Shown here in pieces: positions 26,490 through 35,316 of a stretch of 64,000 nt of DNA (within the stretch, counting starts at the first letter, position 1; each line of letters opens with the position of its first letter). A program made the translations under genes and the position numbers. The DNA lies in assembly GCA_021463165.1 (NCBI GenBank), contig JAJTWY010000002.1, forward strand, positions 291,447 to 355,446, given 5' to 3'. The notes below the pieces were generated by a model, which searched no databases, was not told the DNA's origin, and was given only the letters and a program-made list of their open reading frames with translations. This DNA is from Pyrinomonadaceae bacterium (GTDB lineage: Bacteria; Acidobacteriota; Blastocatellia; Pyrinomonadales; Pyrinomonadaceae).

Positions 26490-27668
26490 CTATTTCACAT
26501 TTCGCCCGTACTTCTTCATGACCTCACGGACCTTATCCAGCGGCAGAGCTTCGACCGTACGTCCGTTGCCAGTAACGTTCGTCGCTTTGAACAGCGAATT
26601 CAGGATCGCCTCCTCGGTCGCCTCTATTACCGCCTGAAACAACGGCGACATCGCGTCGTTGCGTAGAACGGTAATGTTCCTCGTCGCATCCGATGCCTTG
26701 ATCCGGTTCTGCGTCGAAAAAGCGATAGCGTAGTCCCCGCTGCCGTTCGTCATCGACGAACCTGTCCGGCCCAGCCCGACCATCGAACGCGAAGCGAGCC
26801 GCTTCAACTGCCGGTGGTCCAGGGGAGCGTCGGTCGCGATCACAATAATGATCGATCCATCGGCCCGATCAGAACCGGATGCTGCAGCGGCAGTATCACC
26901 GTTTGAAAAAGATCCGACCGCGTCCTTAAGATAAAACTTCCCCAGTTCCTGCCCGACCGGCACCCCGTCGATGGACAGAACGCCGCCAAAATTCGTCTGC
27001 ACCAGTACGCCCAGCGTATAGCCGCCCAACGAAGCGGGGAGTTTGCGCGATGCGGTTCCTATGCCTCCCTTCCAGCCAAAAGCCACCGTGCCTGTTCCGG
27101 CTCCGACCGATCCCTCCTCGACCGAGGCCTTAGCGTTCTTCAAGGCGCCAAAAACATCTTCACGCGTGATCGGGCGCGAACGGATATCGTTCAGCCCGCC
27201 GTCGTTCGTCTCAGCCACGAGCGGATTTATCGAGCGAACATTCTCATTCCCCGGCAAAGCAAGCATGTGGTCGATCAAGAAATCGGCGGTTTTGGGAACT
27301 GAAAGAGTCGATGTCAGCAGGATGGGCGTTTCGATCTCGCCGAGTTCATTGACCTGTGTAGAACCGGCGAGCTTTCCGAAGCCGTTTCCGACAAAAACTG
27401 CGCCAGGGATCTTTTCCTGAAACAGATTCCCACCATGCGGAACGATTGCAGTCACGCCGGTCCGGACCTTATCACCCCGGATTATCGTCGTCTGACCGAC
27501 CGTTACACCGGAAACGTCCGTGATCGCATTTCGATCGCCGACAGGAAGAACACCGATCTTGATGCCGAGTTCCCGCACCCGCGGCCGTGAACTCTGAGCA
27601 TAGTTCGATATCGCCTGCAGAAGGCAGATCGCGGCCAAGAGACATCCAATGTGGAAATAACGTTTCAT
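26490..27668 (-). CDS. Secreted P1-family (DmpA-like) aminopeptidase
   Basis: 392 residues with a signal peptide (to 'ISNYAQ'). DmpA-family peptidases are self-cleaving Ntn-type hydrolases that release N-terminal residues, including D-amino acids or beta-amino acids. Characteristic stretches are 'NAITDVSGVTVGQTTI', 'VGAGTGTVAFGWKGGIGTASR' in parts, and 'TNGSGDYAIAFST', where cleavage between Gly and Ser would expose the nucleophile serine. The substrate is unknown. It is followed, on the same strand upstream, by a secreted M28 peptidase only 2 bases away, suggesting joint extracellular peptide degradation. Confidence 0.85.
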   Translation of the reverse strand: MKRYFHIGCLLAAICLLQAISNYAQSSRPRVRELGIKIGVLPVGDRNAITDVSGVTVGQTTIIRGDKVRTGVTAIVPHGGNLFQEKIPGAVFVGNGFGKLAGSTQVNELGEIETPILLTSTLSVPKTADFLIDHMLALPGNENVRSINPLVAETNDGGLNDIRSRPITREDVFGALKNAKASVEEGSVGAGTGTVAFGWKGGIGTASRKLPASLGGYTLGVLVQTNFGGVLSIDGVPVGQELGKFYLKDAVGSFSNGDTAAAASGSDRADGSIIIVIATDAPLDHRQLKRLASRSMVGLGRTGSSMTNGSGDYAIAFSTQNRIKASDATRNITVLRNDAMSPLFQAVIEATEEAILNSLFKATNVTGNGRTVEALPLDKVREVMKKYGRNVK

Positions 27669-27670
27669 TG

Positions 27671-29236
27671 CTATTTGGTATCGGCCGGTTTTGGCAGGGC
27701 CTTACGAGGCATTCTTTCGTTCCTCATCGCCGTCTGATAGGCAATGGCCGCAATTATCACCGCATTTACCTTCATGTCGTCCTCGTTGACCGCTTCGAGA
27801 ACATCGAGATTCGTATGATGGGCCCTTGTATTATAGTCGAGCGAGTCCTGAATGAACTGAAATCCCGGGAGTCCGACGGCATCGAAAGCCATATGGTCTG
27901 TTCCACCCGTGTTCAAGACACTAACGGTCTTTGCCCCGAGATAAGAAAATGGCCGAAAAAAGTCCTCGAAGATCGGCCTAGCCTCTTCGTTTCCCTGAAG
28001 ATATATTCCTCGGATCCGACCCGAGCCGTTATCCAGGTTGTAGTAAGCAGAAAGCTTCTCGTGCTCCGGCTTCAGTTCGATCGTCATCGGGTCGCCATAG
28101 TGCTTCTTGACGTAGCCGATCGATCCGTAGTAATCCTGCTCTTCGCCGTCCCACAGAGCGACGCGGATAGTTCGTCTTGGCTTAACCCCAATGGCCTTCA
28201 GTATCCGAAGAGCTTCGACAACGGCGATGCATCCGGCCCCATTATCCACCGCACCTGTCCCGGCATGCCACGAATCAAAATGGCCGCCGAGCAGAACGAC
28301 TTCGTCCTTCAACTTGGGATCGGTGCCGGTGATCTCACCCAAGACATTCGAGCCGGTTCCGTCCGGGTCGGTCCTCGCCTGGAGATTGACCTCCATTTTT
28401 ACCGGTATCCTTCTATCGATCAGACGCACCATCCTTGCATACTGCTCTCGGGCGACGACAAATGTCGGCGGATTGACCGCAACATCCGCGTCATAACTAC
28501 CCTGAACACTCAAAATGCCGTCGGGACGCCCGCTTGCCCGGATCAATGCACCTACGCCCTCATCCTTGAAGAACCTCACTATTTCACGGCCTCGCTCTAG
28601 GCTTTCGTTCCAGTCCTTTTCTTCCTGTTGATAGGATACGGTTCCGCCCCCTTCAGGATCCTTGGTCGGATCGATCGCGGTGTGCTTTTCTGAAAGGCTT
28701 TCGTCTGAGACCCGTCGGATGGGGTCGCCTTTTCTGGATTCTGGCGGGGGCAAGCCGACCCTACCATTGAGGACTATCGCACCTTTGAGTTTGCCGCGAT
28801 AACTTGCAAAATCAGCATTAGACCTGACGGAAACGAGTACGACCTCGCCCGAGACCACACCGCTGGTGGAAGGGCTCCATGCAAGTGGATAAGCGATCAG
28901 GCGGTCATACGTCGGCGCGGTCATCTCGACTGAAAAACGATCAAGTTCCCATCCCTGCGCCCATGTACCCCAAGGCTCGATCTGCGTGTTCTGGAAACCG
29001 AACTCCGTCATCTTGCCCTTCATCCATTTCTTTGCGTCCCTGAGGCCTTTCGAATTCGTCAACCTCGACCCAAAAACGTCGGTTAGATAGCCGAGTGTTT
29101 CCATGACTTGCGAATTCTGAAACCCCTCGGTCTTGATCTGCGCAAGCACTCGTGGGTCGATCGTATCCTGGGCAAATGCGAGCCCGGAAAATGTCATTGA
29201 CCACAAAAGAAAAAGGGCCACAAATCGTTTTTTCAT
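27671..29236 (-). CDS. Secreted M28-family metallopeptidase
   Basis: 521 residues with a signal peptide ending 'GLAFAQ'. An inserted protease-associated domain (about residues 130-260) precedes the M28 catalytic core. Zinc ligands are visible in 'GGHFDSWHAGTGAVDNGAG' (His, bridging Asp), 'WDGEEQDYYGSIGY' (catalytic Glu and ligand Glu) and 'GGTDHMAFDAVGLPG' (last His). It is most like glutamate carboxypeptidase/aminopeptidase members acting outside the cell. It sits 2 bases upstream of the DmpA-like gene and 6 bases downstream of dcd, so the three may share a transcript. Confidence 0.9.
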   Translation of the reverse strand: MKKRFVALFLLWSMTFSGLAFAQDTIDPRVLAQIKTEGFQNSQVMETLGYLTDVFGSRLTNSKGLRDAKKWMKGKMTEFGFQNTQIEPWGTWAQGWELDRFSVEMTAPTYDRLIAYPLAWSPSTSGVVSGEVVLVSVRSNADFASYRGKLKGAIVLNGRVGLPPPESRKGDPIRRVSDESLSEKHTAIDPTKDPEGGGTVSYQQEEKDWNESLERGREIVRFFKDEGVGALIRASGRPDGILSVQGSYDADVAVNPPTFVVAREQYARMVRLIDRRIPVKMEVNLQARTDPDGTGSNVLGEITGTDPKLKDEVVLLGGHFDSWHAGTGAVDNGAGCIAVVEALRILKAIGVKPRRTIRVALWDGEEQDYYGSIGYVKKHYGDPMTIELKPEHEKLSAYYNLDNGSGRIRGIYLQGNEEARPIFEDFFRPFSYLGAKTVSVLNTGGTDHMAFDAVGLPGFQFIQDSLDYNTRAHHTNLDVLEAVNEDDMKVNAVIIAAIAYQTAMRNERMPRKALPKPADTK

Positions 29237-29242
29237 GATTTC

Positions 29243-29836
29243 CTATACCTTTGCGAACGTGAGTCCTGTCTGTCCCTGATATTTGCCGCCGCGATCTTCG
29301 TAACTGACATCGCAATCCTCGTCCGATTCGAAGAAAAGTATCTGCCCAATGCCCTCGTTGATATAAACCCGCAGCGGAAGGTTGGCAAGATTGGCTATCT
29401 CGACAACGAGCCGGCCGGTCCAGCCGGCTTCTAGCGGCGTAGTGTTCACGAGCAGCCCCGCCCTCGCGTATGTCGATTTGCCGAGAGCGACGCCAGTCAC
29501 ATTTCGCGGCATCTTGAATGTTTCGACCGTGACGCCGAGCCCGTAATGATGCGGCGGGAGCAGATAGTACCGCGCGCCGTCATCGGCCCTGTGCACCTGC
29601 GGCTCTATCAACGAAGACTGCTCGTCGAACTTCTTCGGGTCGATCTCTTTAGCATGCACCGACGAGAAAATGCGAAATCCATCGTCAGCCAAACGCATAT
29701 CGTAACCATAGCTCGAACAGCCCGCCGAAATGATCCGCTTTCCATCGACCTCGCGTACCAGTCCCGCGAGAAATGGCGTGATCATTCCCTCTTCTTCTGC
29801 CATTTTCCGCAGCCAAATATCTGATTTTATTGTCAT
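29243..29836 (-). CDS. dcd: dCTP deaminase
   Basis: The 197-residue protein has the trimeric dUTPase/Dcd fold motifs: 'GCSSYGYDMRL', 'ALGKSTYARAGLLVNTTPLEAGWTGRLVVEIAN' in parts with the catalytic glutamate in the last strand, and a C-terminal 'KYQGQTGLTFAKV' lid. It deaminates dCTP to dUTP for thymidylate synthesis; whether it also hydrolyses dUTP cannot be decided here. The length is about normal for Dcd. Confidence 0.93.
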   Translation of the reverse strand: MTIKSDIWLRKMAEEEGMITPFLAGLVREVDGKRIISAGCSSYGYDMRLADDGFRIFSSVHAKEIDPKKFDEQSSLIEPQVHRADDGARYYLLPPHHYGLGVTVETFKMPRNVTGVALGKSTYARAGLLVNTTPLEAGWTGRLVVEIANLANLPLRVYINEGIGQILFFESDEDCDVSYEDRGGKYQGQTGLTFAKV

Positions 29837-29872
29837 AGAACGGTTGGGCCCGAACTCCCGGTTCGAGCCGCG

Positions 29873-29913
29873 ACAAATAAGAAAGGGTGATAAACGAAAC
29901 TAGCTTATCACCC
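29873..29913 (-). terminator. Terminator downstream of the DUF4097-like gene
   Basis: A perfect 9-base-pair stem GGGTGATAA/TTATCACCC with an 11-base loop (29885-29913). On the minus strand it is followed by TTTCTTATTT. It ends the anti-sigma/DUF4097 unit before dcd. Confidence 0.65.
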
Positions 29914-29944
29914 TGATATTATTCAGCCAAACTAGAGGATATGC

Positions 29945-30796
29945 CTATAAAGCCGCACCCAGCCTTGTTAGTTTCATCTTCCCTGCCCCAACGGTAAATT
30001 TCATAGGCGATCCGCCCACACCCGCTTTCGCCGCGATGGACCTCTCAGTAAAAGCCACCTTGCGGTCGCGCGGTTTTAGCTCCGGTATCAGGTTCTCGAT
30101 GGTGCCGTCACGCAGCACAACGGCATCGATCTCGGCACTCATATTTGTCGGAAGACTAATGTTCAGCTCGCCATTTGCGACCTGAATATCAGCATATCGG
30201 CCACGCCAACCCTGCGTTCCAAAGCGAACATTTGCAGTACCTTTGCCGACCAGCAGCGTTGCACTGCCGGACACTACGTCAAATTTCGCATTCGATTCAA
30301 TGAAGTTCGCCCGGATCGTTCCCTCGACACCCGAGATCGAAAGGTCGCCAACCCCGCCGTCGATCTCGAGGTCGGTATACTTCGGCACAAAGATCGTATA
30401 GTTGATCGAAAACGGGAGTGTAAGCAGGTGTTTCGGAAAATTCTTCGGCAGCTTCTTCAGGCCGAACTTGTTGTGTGAGCCTAGACTGATAACCGATGTT
30501 CTGATAGCACTTTCGTCAGTCACGAAGCCGGTGATCTCGGCCAGTTTGGCAACATCAGTCTCATTCGCGGCCTGCAGTTCGATCTCCGCCGTGATCTCGA
30601 TCTCGTTTTTCGCGGCTCCCTCGATCTTGATCGAACCCTTTGGTGCACCGGTAACGACCACCGTCCCGCCCGACCCGAAATCGAACCGATCGGTCTTGGT
30701 GACCGTGCGTTTAACTATATTCGCTGTTTGCGAGAAAGAAACCGCCGAAAGCAATGCAATGAAGACGGTCACTGCTGCAACACTGGATCTTTTCAT
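29945..30796 (-). CDS. Secreted DUF4097-like beta-repeat protein
   Basis: The ATG at 30796 gives 283 residues with a signal peptide (to 'AVSFSQ'). The mature part is a series of short beta strands with 'GGTVVVTGAPKGSIKIEGA', 'LEIDGGVGDLSISGVEGTIRANF' in parts and 'TANVRFGTQGWRGRYADIQVANGELNISLP' patterns, the right-handed beta-helix style of DUF4097/putative adhesin proteins. It sits downstream of a sibling and of an anti-sigma factor, an arrangement frequent in acidobacteria, and may be part of the stress output or sensing. Biochemical role unknown. Confidence 0.65.
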   Translation of the reverse strand: MKRSSVAAVTVFIALLSAVSFSQTANIVKRTVTKTDRFDFGSGGTVVVTGAPKGSIKIEGAAKNEIEITAEIELQAANETDVAKLAEITGFVTDESAIRTSVISLGSHNKFGLKKLPKNFPKHLLTLPFSINYTIFVPKYTDLEIDGGVGDLSISGVEGTIRANFIESNAKFDVVSGSATLLVGKGTANVRFGTQGWRGRYADIQVANGELNISLPTNMSAEIDAVVLRDGTIENLIPELKPRDRKVAFTERSIAAKAGVGGSPMKFTVGAGKMKLTRLGAAL

Positions 30797-30874
30797 CTTA
30801 ACTATGACCTCGGGAAGGGAGAGTGCCAAGACAATGATAGATCGATGGTTGGGGAAGGGTCAATGAATTTATTC

Positions 30875-31690
30875 CTAGCGGCTATAAAAACCGATATTGC
30901 CGCGTTGATTGGTTACCGTGACAGTTGCCGAACCGTCACCAAACCTGCCGGTAATACGCCGCCCGTCGCCGACTAGGGTCAGATTGGAACTTGCGAATGC
31001 CCCCAGCGAGATGTTGCGGGTCGACGGCGCGGTCGCAACTAGCTTGAACGACGACGTGAAAGGGATGCGGAGGCTGATGGTGCCTTTCATCGATGTGAAC
31101 CTGTAAACCCCGCCCTCGTGGATCTCACCGTCAAAAACGATATCACCGAGTCCATTCTCGGCCGAGACGAACTTGGCCGCGATGTTTGTAAGAACAATGT
31201 CTCCCTCGCTCGAGATATGTGCTCGGACAAGTCCGCTCCGCACATTGCTCACCTGAAGATTGCCGATGAGCGTCTCGATATCGACCTTGGAATTATAGGG
31301 AACGCGGATGGTGAAATTTACGTCGCCGGTCTCGCGGCCCTGGTTGTCCCTAACAAGATTGATCAGGATCAATCCGCTTAGGCTTTGAGGCGCGATGTTC
31401 GCAGCCGGTGCCTCGACCGAAGCGACGATGCTCACTTCCGGCCGGTTCCATCCTTCGACCGTTACGGTTCCGGTGCGGTTGATAAGCTGAAGTTTTACAT
31501 CCTGGCCCGCAGGATACGTCTTGGAAAAACGCTTCTGCGCCGCCCCATCGATCACAAAAGCAGACAATAAAAGAACTACGCTCAACAGGAACGTAGTTCT
31601 AACCGAGCCGGAAAACCGGCCGACACTGAAAATACCAGCAAACATCCTCAAACTATCACCCCGAAGGGCAACCGCATTCTTCGAGATCAA
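30875..31690 (-). CDS. Exported DUF4097-like protein coupled to the anti-sigma factor
   Basis: 271 residues. The start at 31690 overlaps the anti-sigma stop by 4 bases (ATGA), which favours it over an internal ATG at 31645. A long N-region precedes one hydrophobic segment ending 'VIDGAAQ', a signal peptide or anchor. The remainder consists of short beta strands: 'INRTGTVTVEGWNRPEVSIVA', 'LIGNLQVSNVRSGLVRAHISSEGDI' in parts and 'GGVYRFTSMKGTISLRI'. This is the DUF4097 pattern. It is probably made together with the anti-sigma factor. Confidence 0.7.
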   Translation of the reverse strand: MISKNAVALRGDSLRMFAGIFSVGRFSGSVRTTFLLSVVLLLSAFVIDGAAQKRFSKTYPAGQDVKLQLINRTGTVTVEGWNRPEVSIVASVEAPAANIAPQSLSGLILINLVRDNQGRETGDVNFTIRVPYNSKVDIETLIGNLQVSNVRSGLVRAHISSEGDIVLTNIAAKFVSAENGLGDIVFDGEIHEGGVYRFTSMKGTISLRIPFTSSFKLVATAPSTRNISLGAFASSNLTLVGDGRRITGRFGDGSATVTVTNQRGNIGFYSR

Positions 31691-32415
31691 AGCTCAGAAA
31701 AATCACGCAGCAAATTCATTTTATCCGTCAGGACGGCATCCAGCATCTCGCCGGAGAGCTCGTCGTCCGGATTCTGCTGCAGGATCATTTTGTAATCATG
31801 TACCGATTCATCGATAACACGAAGATTCCGGTCAAAGGCTTCCCGCGTTGCACGATTCCAGACGTTACGCCTCTCGAGAACCCTGGCGTTCCAATATTCG
31901 ATCGCCGCGTGTTGTTCCTTCAAACGAGCCTCCCGTGCCTGCTGCGGTGTGGTCATCAGCCCCACACGGCTCAAAAGTCTCTCGAACGTAGTCTGCGTGG
32001 CTGTTGACCGGGTCGTAAAGTCATCCGTCGGGGGCCGGTTATAGCTCTGCACCGCAACCATTGTCAGCAGCGAACTGATTATTGCGACACCGAATACCGC
32101 ACCCGCAACTTGAGCGAAGGAAAGCTGCCAGAAGCGTCCTCTCGTCGGCTCCTCGACCGGCTTCGGCGGCTGCGCCGGATTGGCCTCGGTCTCAATGATA
32201 TTGTTGATGCGACACCAAAGGGCCTGCGAATTGGGCGGGGCGACCTCTTCGACGACATCTGCGGAACAAGCGTCCAGGATCAGCGAGAGATCTTCGCACA
32301 TCAGCGAGCATTCAACACAAACCGTCAGGTGATCGCGAACTGACGCGGCCTGAGCCTCGCTAAGTTCATTGTCCATAAAGACATCGATCAGATGTTTACA
32401 CTCGTCGCAGTTCAT
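31687..32415 (-). CDS. Membrane anti-sigma factor with zinc-binding N-terminus
   Basis: 242 residues. The N-terminus has the anti-sigma zinc motif: cysteines in 'MNCDECKHL' and H-x3-C-x2-C in 'DHLTVCVECSLMCED'. One membrane helix lies at about residues 98-118 ('VAGAVFGVAIISSLLTMVAV'). The periplasmic part is charged and helical. It should hold the ECF sigma factor encoded upstream until a signal releases it. A strong terminator separates the two genes. Confidence 0.85.
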   Translation of the reverse strand: MNCDECKHLIDVFMDNELSEAQAASVRDHLTVCVECSLMCEDLSLILDACSADVVEEVAPPNSQALWCRINNIIETEANPAQPPKPVEEPTRGRFWQLSFAQVAGAVFGVAIISSLLTMVAVQSYNRPPTDDFTTRSTATQTTFERLLSRVGLMTTPQQAREARLKEQHAAIEYWNARVLERRNVWNRATREAFDRNLRVIDESVHDYKMILQQNPDDELSGEMLDAVLTDKMNLLRDFSEL

Positions 32416-32583
32416 TTCCTTACTAACGCATTTGGACTGAAGCTACTTCTCTTAGTTCCACTCTAATAGATTGTTGACTGCCGGATATAGTTGCCTTTCA
32501 CGCCTCGGATTTCTGATCGCAAAATACCGCCGCGACAACAGCCTTCGGGCCTGCGATCCGAAACGCCGGCGGCCAATATCAGC

Positions 32584-32619
32584 AAAAAAGAAGCGAACAA
32601 CGTTGCCCTTGTTCGCTTC
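32584..32619 (-). terminator. Strong terminator between sigma and anti-sigma genes
   Basis: A perfect 11-base-pair stem (GAAGCGAACAA/TTGTTCGCTTC, 8-base loop) is followed on the minus strand by six T. It lies 21 bases past the sigma factor stop, so most transcripts from the sigma gene should end here. Confidence 0.8.
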
Positions 32620-32640
32620 CTTCTGAACTATAAACATGCG

Positions 32641-33309
32641 CTAATCCTGTCTCATCATCAGCAGGCCGCGCAGCTTCAATCGAGCCTTATGAAGCTGCGA
32701 TTTCGAAGTCCCGACCGAGATGCCCATCCTCCGGGCTACCTCCTCATGCTCAAAACCCTGAATATCATGGAGAACAAAGACCCGTCTATAGCCGTTGGGA
32801 AGTTCGCCGATCGCATTCTTGAGGGCGATCCGGTCAACCACCTGCATCTTGTTGGGATCGGCCGAACCGCGAACGATCTGCTCGGGCATCTCGCCATCCT
32901 CCGAAGTCCTCTCGTTCTTTACGCTCCGCCGACGGAAGTGCATCAATACCTGATTGACCGTCAATCGATGAAGCCAGGTCGAAAACGCCGAATCCCCGCG
33001 AAAGCTGCCGATCTTGCGGAAAAGCTGAATGAAAACCTCCTGCGTCAGGTCTTCGGCTTCGGTCTGGCCATTGGTCATCCTGAGGCAAAGCGAATAGGTT
33101 CGCCGGTGGTAGCGCTCGTAGATCAACTCGAACGCACCGATATTTCCCTCAGCCGCCAAACGGCATAGCTCGATGTCTGTGGATCCTGAGTCAAATGCGG
33201 CCGCAGGAGGTTCTGGCGTCACAGCAGGACCTAGGACTTGCGGATCCGCTAAAGCCGGGGCTCCAAACCCCAACACATCCTGTTCGATTACGGCCGAATG
33301 TGGTTCCAT
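32641..33309 (-). CDS. ECF-type RNA polymerase sigma factor
   Basis: 222 residues with a 40-residue variable N-terminal extension, then sigma region 2 ('[22 protein letters not shown]' in parts, '[16 protein letters not shown]', '[20 protein letters not shown]' in parts). Region 4 is '[45 protein letters not shown]' in parts, the DNA-binding helix-turn-helix. It would direct RNA polymerase to stress or envelope genes, controlled by the anti-sigma factor encoded downstream. Confidence 0.93.
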   Translation of the reverse strand: MEPHSAVIEQDVLGFGAPALADPQVLGPAVTPEPPAAAFDSGSTDIELCRLAAEGNIGAFELIYERYHRRTYSLCLRMTNGQTEAEDLTQEVFIQLFRKIGSFRGDSAFSTWLHRLTVNQVLMHFRRRSVKNERTSEDGEMPEQIVRGSADPNKMQVVDRIALKNAIGELPNGYRRVFVLHDIQGFEHEEVARRMGISVGTSKSQLHKARLKLRGLLMMRQD

Positions 33310-33574
33310 AAGAACATTTCCGTCGGATTGTAGAACTTCGTCATCGGTTCAGATGAACGTCTACCATCAACAGTTGCCTCACCTGACCACACATTTTATG
33401 CCTATTTGAAATAAAAATAAAGAGGAAAGTTACCCCACATTGAAAGGGCCGATCACACAAAAGTGCCGTTTTATTTCCGTTTTGACGCCAGATTCGATTC
33501 ACTTGCATTGATAAAGTGATAGTTTGTATGACACGTCGAGCCCGGCAAGTGATGATCCATGGAGGTCAACTAAT

Positions 33575-34945
33575 ATGAAACTGAACTTGTTTTTGCTTGT
33601 AGTATTCGCCGCCACAAGCGTGGCTGTTGGCGTTTCCCGAATATCGGCCCAGGGACCGATCGCAGATACGCCACTGGCAGCGCAGCCGGCGGTCCTCGCC
33701 ACCGGTTTTACGAGTAACCGCATCGTTGTTTTCCAGGATGGAGCCGTGCCGACGACGCAGAGCCTTGTGCCCGGCCTCCCGACGGGTGTTTTTCCGCACG
33801 GGGTTTCGTACTATGGCAACGACAATGCGCTGGTTGCCGATCTCGGAAATTCCAGGATATTCGTGATCCAAGTCTCGACCGCGTCGCTTGTCTCCACTAT
33901 AAGCACGAATACGGCCCCCGCTTGGGACGGTTCGGGCACGATCGCGGTTTCGCCGAACGGGGGCACCGCCCTTGCGATCGGGTCACTTGTTTTTGCGAAC
34001 ACAAATCAGCTCAATGTTATCCAGGCACCGTTCGGCCCGGCGTCGACCCGTACACAGCTAGTACTTCCCGGCGGTGTAAATAACGCACAAACACAGGCGG
34101 TCGTATTCAATAGTGCCGGCAGAGCATTCGTGTATCACGCCGGAGGGATCTCCGTGCTTGATGCCCCTTATACCTCGATCGCGTTCACGATCCCGGTGCC
34201 GGGCATCAGCGGCGCGATCGCGATCTCGCCGGATGGTAATACTCTGCTCACCACTATTGCGGGGCCTAGCAACATCGTGCGTGTTTTTCAGGGTCCGTTC
34301 AGCGCCGCGACAACTTTCACAAACCTGGCGCTTCCCAATAGTTCGCCCGACGGCATAATGATCGCCCCCGACGGCAATACTGCGATAGTTGTTAGTGTAT
34401 TTACTCGCGCCGCATTCGCGATCAAGGCCCCGTTCGGCTCAAATTCTGTCGTCGAACAAATCCCGCTGCCTCCGGGAGGCGGTATGAGCGGATTCGAAGA
34501 CGTTGGCATCAGCGCCGATAGTCAAACGGCGATCCTGACCGGACAGGGCGGAGATCAGGATCAGGCCATTTTGGTCCGTGCTCCATTTGGAGCAGGATCG
34601 ACGACCGCCCTGCTGCCGATCACCGGCAATGTGAACTTTCCCGGTCGCGGGGCCGGTGCCGTCCGGTTCAGGCCGACCACCCCTGTGTCGGCTCCCATAA
34701 CGGTCTCAGGCCGGGTTTCGACCCCAACCGGTCTCGCCGTGCGAAACGCGGTCGTCTCTTTGATCGATGCACAAGGCAACCGGCGGACCGCCACCACGAG
34801 TTCTTTTGGCCTATATTCCTTCGAAAATGTCGCGGCCAGTACAGGCTACATCCTGACCGTCTTCTCAAAACGCTACCGCTATGCCCCAAAGATCACGGAT
34901 ATTACTGCGAGTATGAATAATGTCGACTTCATCGGTCTCGAATAA
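33575..34945 (+). CDS. Secreted beta-propeller with C-terminal carboxypeptidase-regulatory-like domain
   Basis: The ATG at 33575, with GGAGGTC upstream, gives 456 residues with a signal peptide ending 'SRISAQ'. Residues about 30-365 form a YncE-like propeller whose blades repeat 'APFGxxS' or 'GPFSAAT' segments and 'ISPDGNT' turns. Residues about 372-456 form a beta-sandwich 'ITVSGRVSTPTGLAVRNA' ... 'RRTATTSSFGLYSFENV' ... 'SKRYRYAPK', a carboxypeptidase-regulatory-like (CarboxypepD_reg) domain. The same C-terminal domain closes the xylanase at 58294. No enzymatic residue is recognised; binding or surface role likely. Confidence 0.75.
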   Translation: MKLNLFLLVVFAATSVAVGVSRISAQGPIADTPLAAQPAVLATGFTSNRIVVFQDGAVPTTQSLVPGLPTGVFPHGVSYYGNDNALVADLGNSRIFVIQVSTASLVSTISTNTAPAWDGSGTIAVSPNGGTALAIGSLVFANTNQLNVIQAPFGPASTRTQLVLPGGVNNAQTQAVVFNSAGRAFVYHAGGISVLDAPYTSIAFTIPVPGISGAIAISPDGNTLLTTIAGPSNIVRVFQGPFSAATTFTNLALPNSSPDGIMIAPDGNTAIVVSVFTRAAFAIKAPFGSNSVVEQIPLPPGGGMSGFEDVGISADSQTAILTGQGGDQDQAILVRAPFGAGSTTALLPITGNVNFPGRGAGAVRFRPTTPVSAPITVSGRVSTPTGLAVRNAVVSLIDAQGNRRTATTSSFGLYSFENVAASTGYILTVFSKRYRYAPKITDITASMNNVDFIGLE

Positions 34946-35316
34946 AACTCCTTCTAACTCGGCCTCGGGCCGAATTGCTTGAACACTCGTGACTTTATCC
35001 GACTTCTCGAGGAGTCCTCATATTCTTTGCCAAAATGCTCCTTTTAGGCAAAAACATGAAAATTGCGGCAAATAGGACTTCTGTGCGCTTTTGAGCAATC
35101 CTGTATATACTTCTGCACCGTTTTGGGTTACGTTTTCGAATATGATCGATAGGCGGCCCCGTCCCACGACCCAAGAACTCCTCCGCAATTTGGTAATGCG
35201 CAACGTCAAGTACGTCGGCCGTCTGTTCTTCAACGGCCTTTTCTGGCGGCACTCTTCCGACGAGACCCCCGCGATCGATGGAAATGAGGGCAAGATGTCC
35301 GTTTCCGATGGAAAGC
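34946..35316. other. Gene-poor stretch before the hairpin array
   Basis: No convincing gene is seen. There is a small hairpin TCGGCC-TCG-GGCCGA soon after the propeller gene (about 34961-34976) that may end its transcript, and a TTTGCC ... GGCAAA hairpin near 35026-35052. A reading frame starting ATG at 35142 runs on into the repeat array, lacks a ribosome-binding site, resembles nothing known, and is not called. Confidence 0.5.

Noticed and set aside
27587..28600. 337-codon frame on the plus strand
   Set aside because: It lies antisense across the two secreted peptidase genes, which have full motifs and signal peptides.
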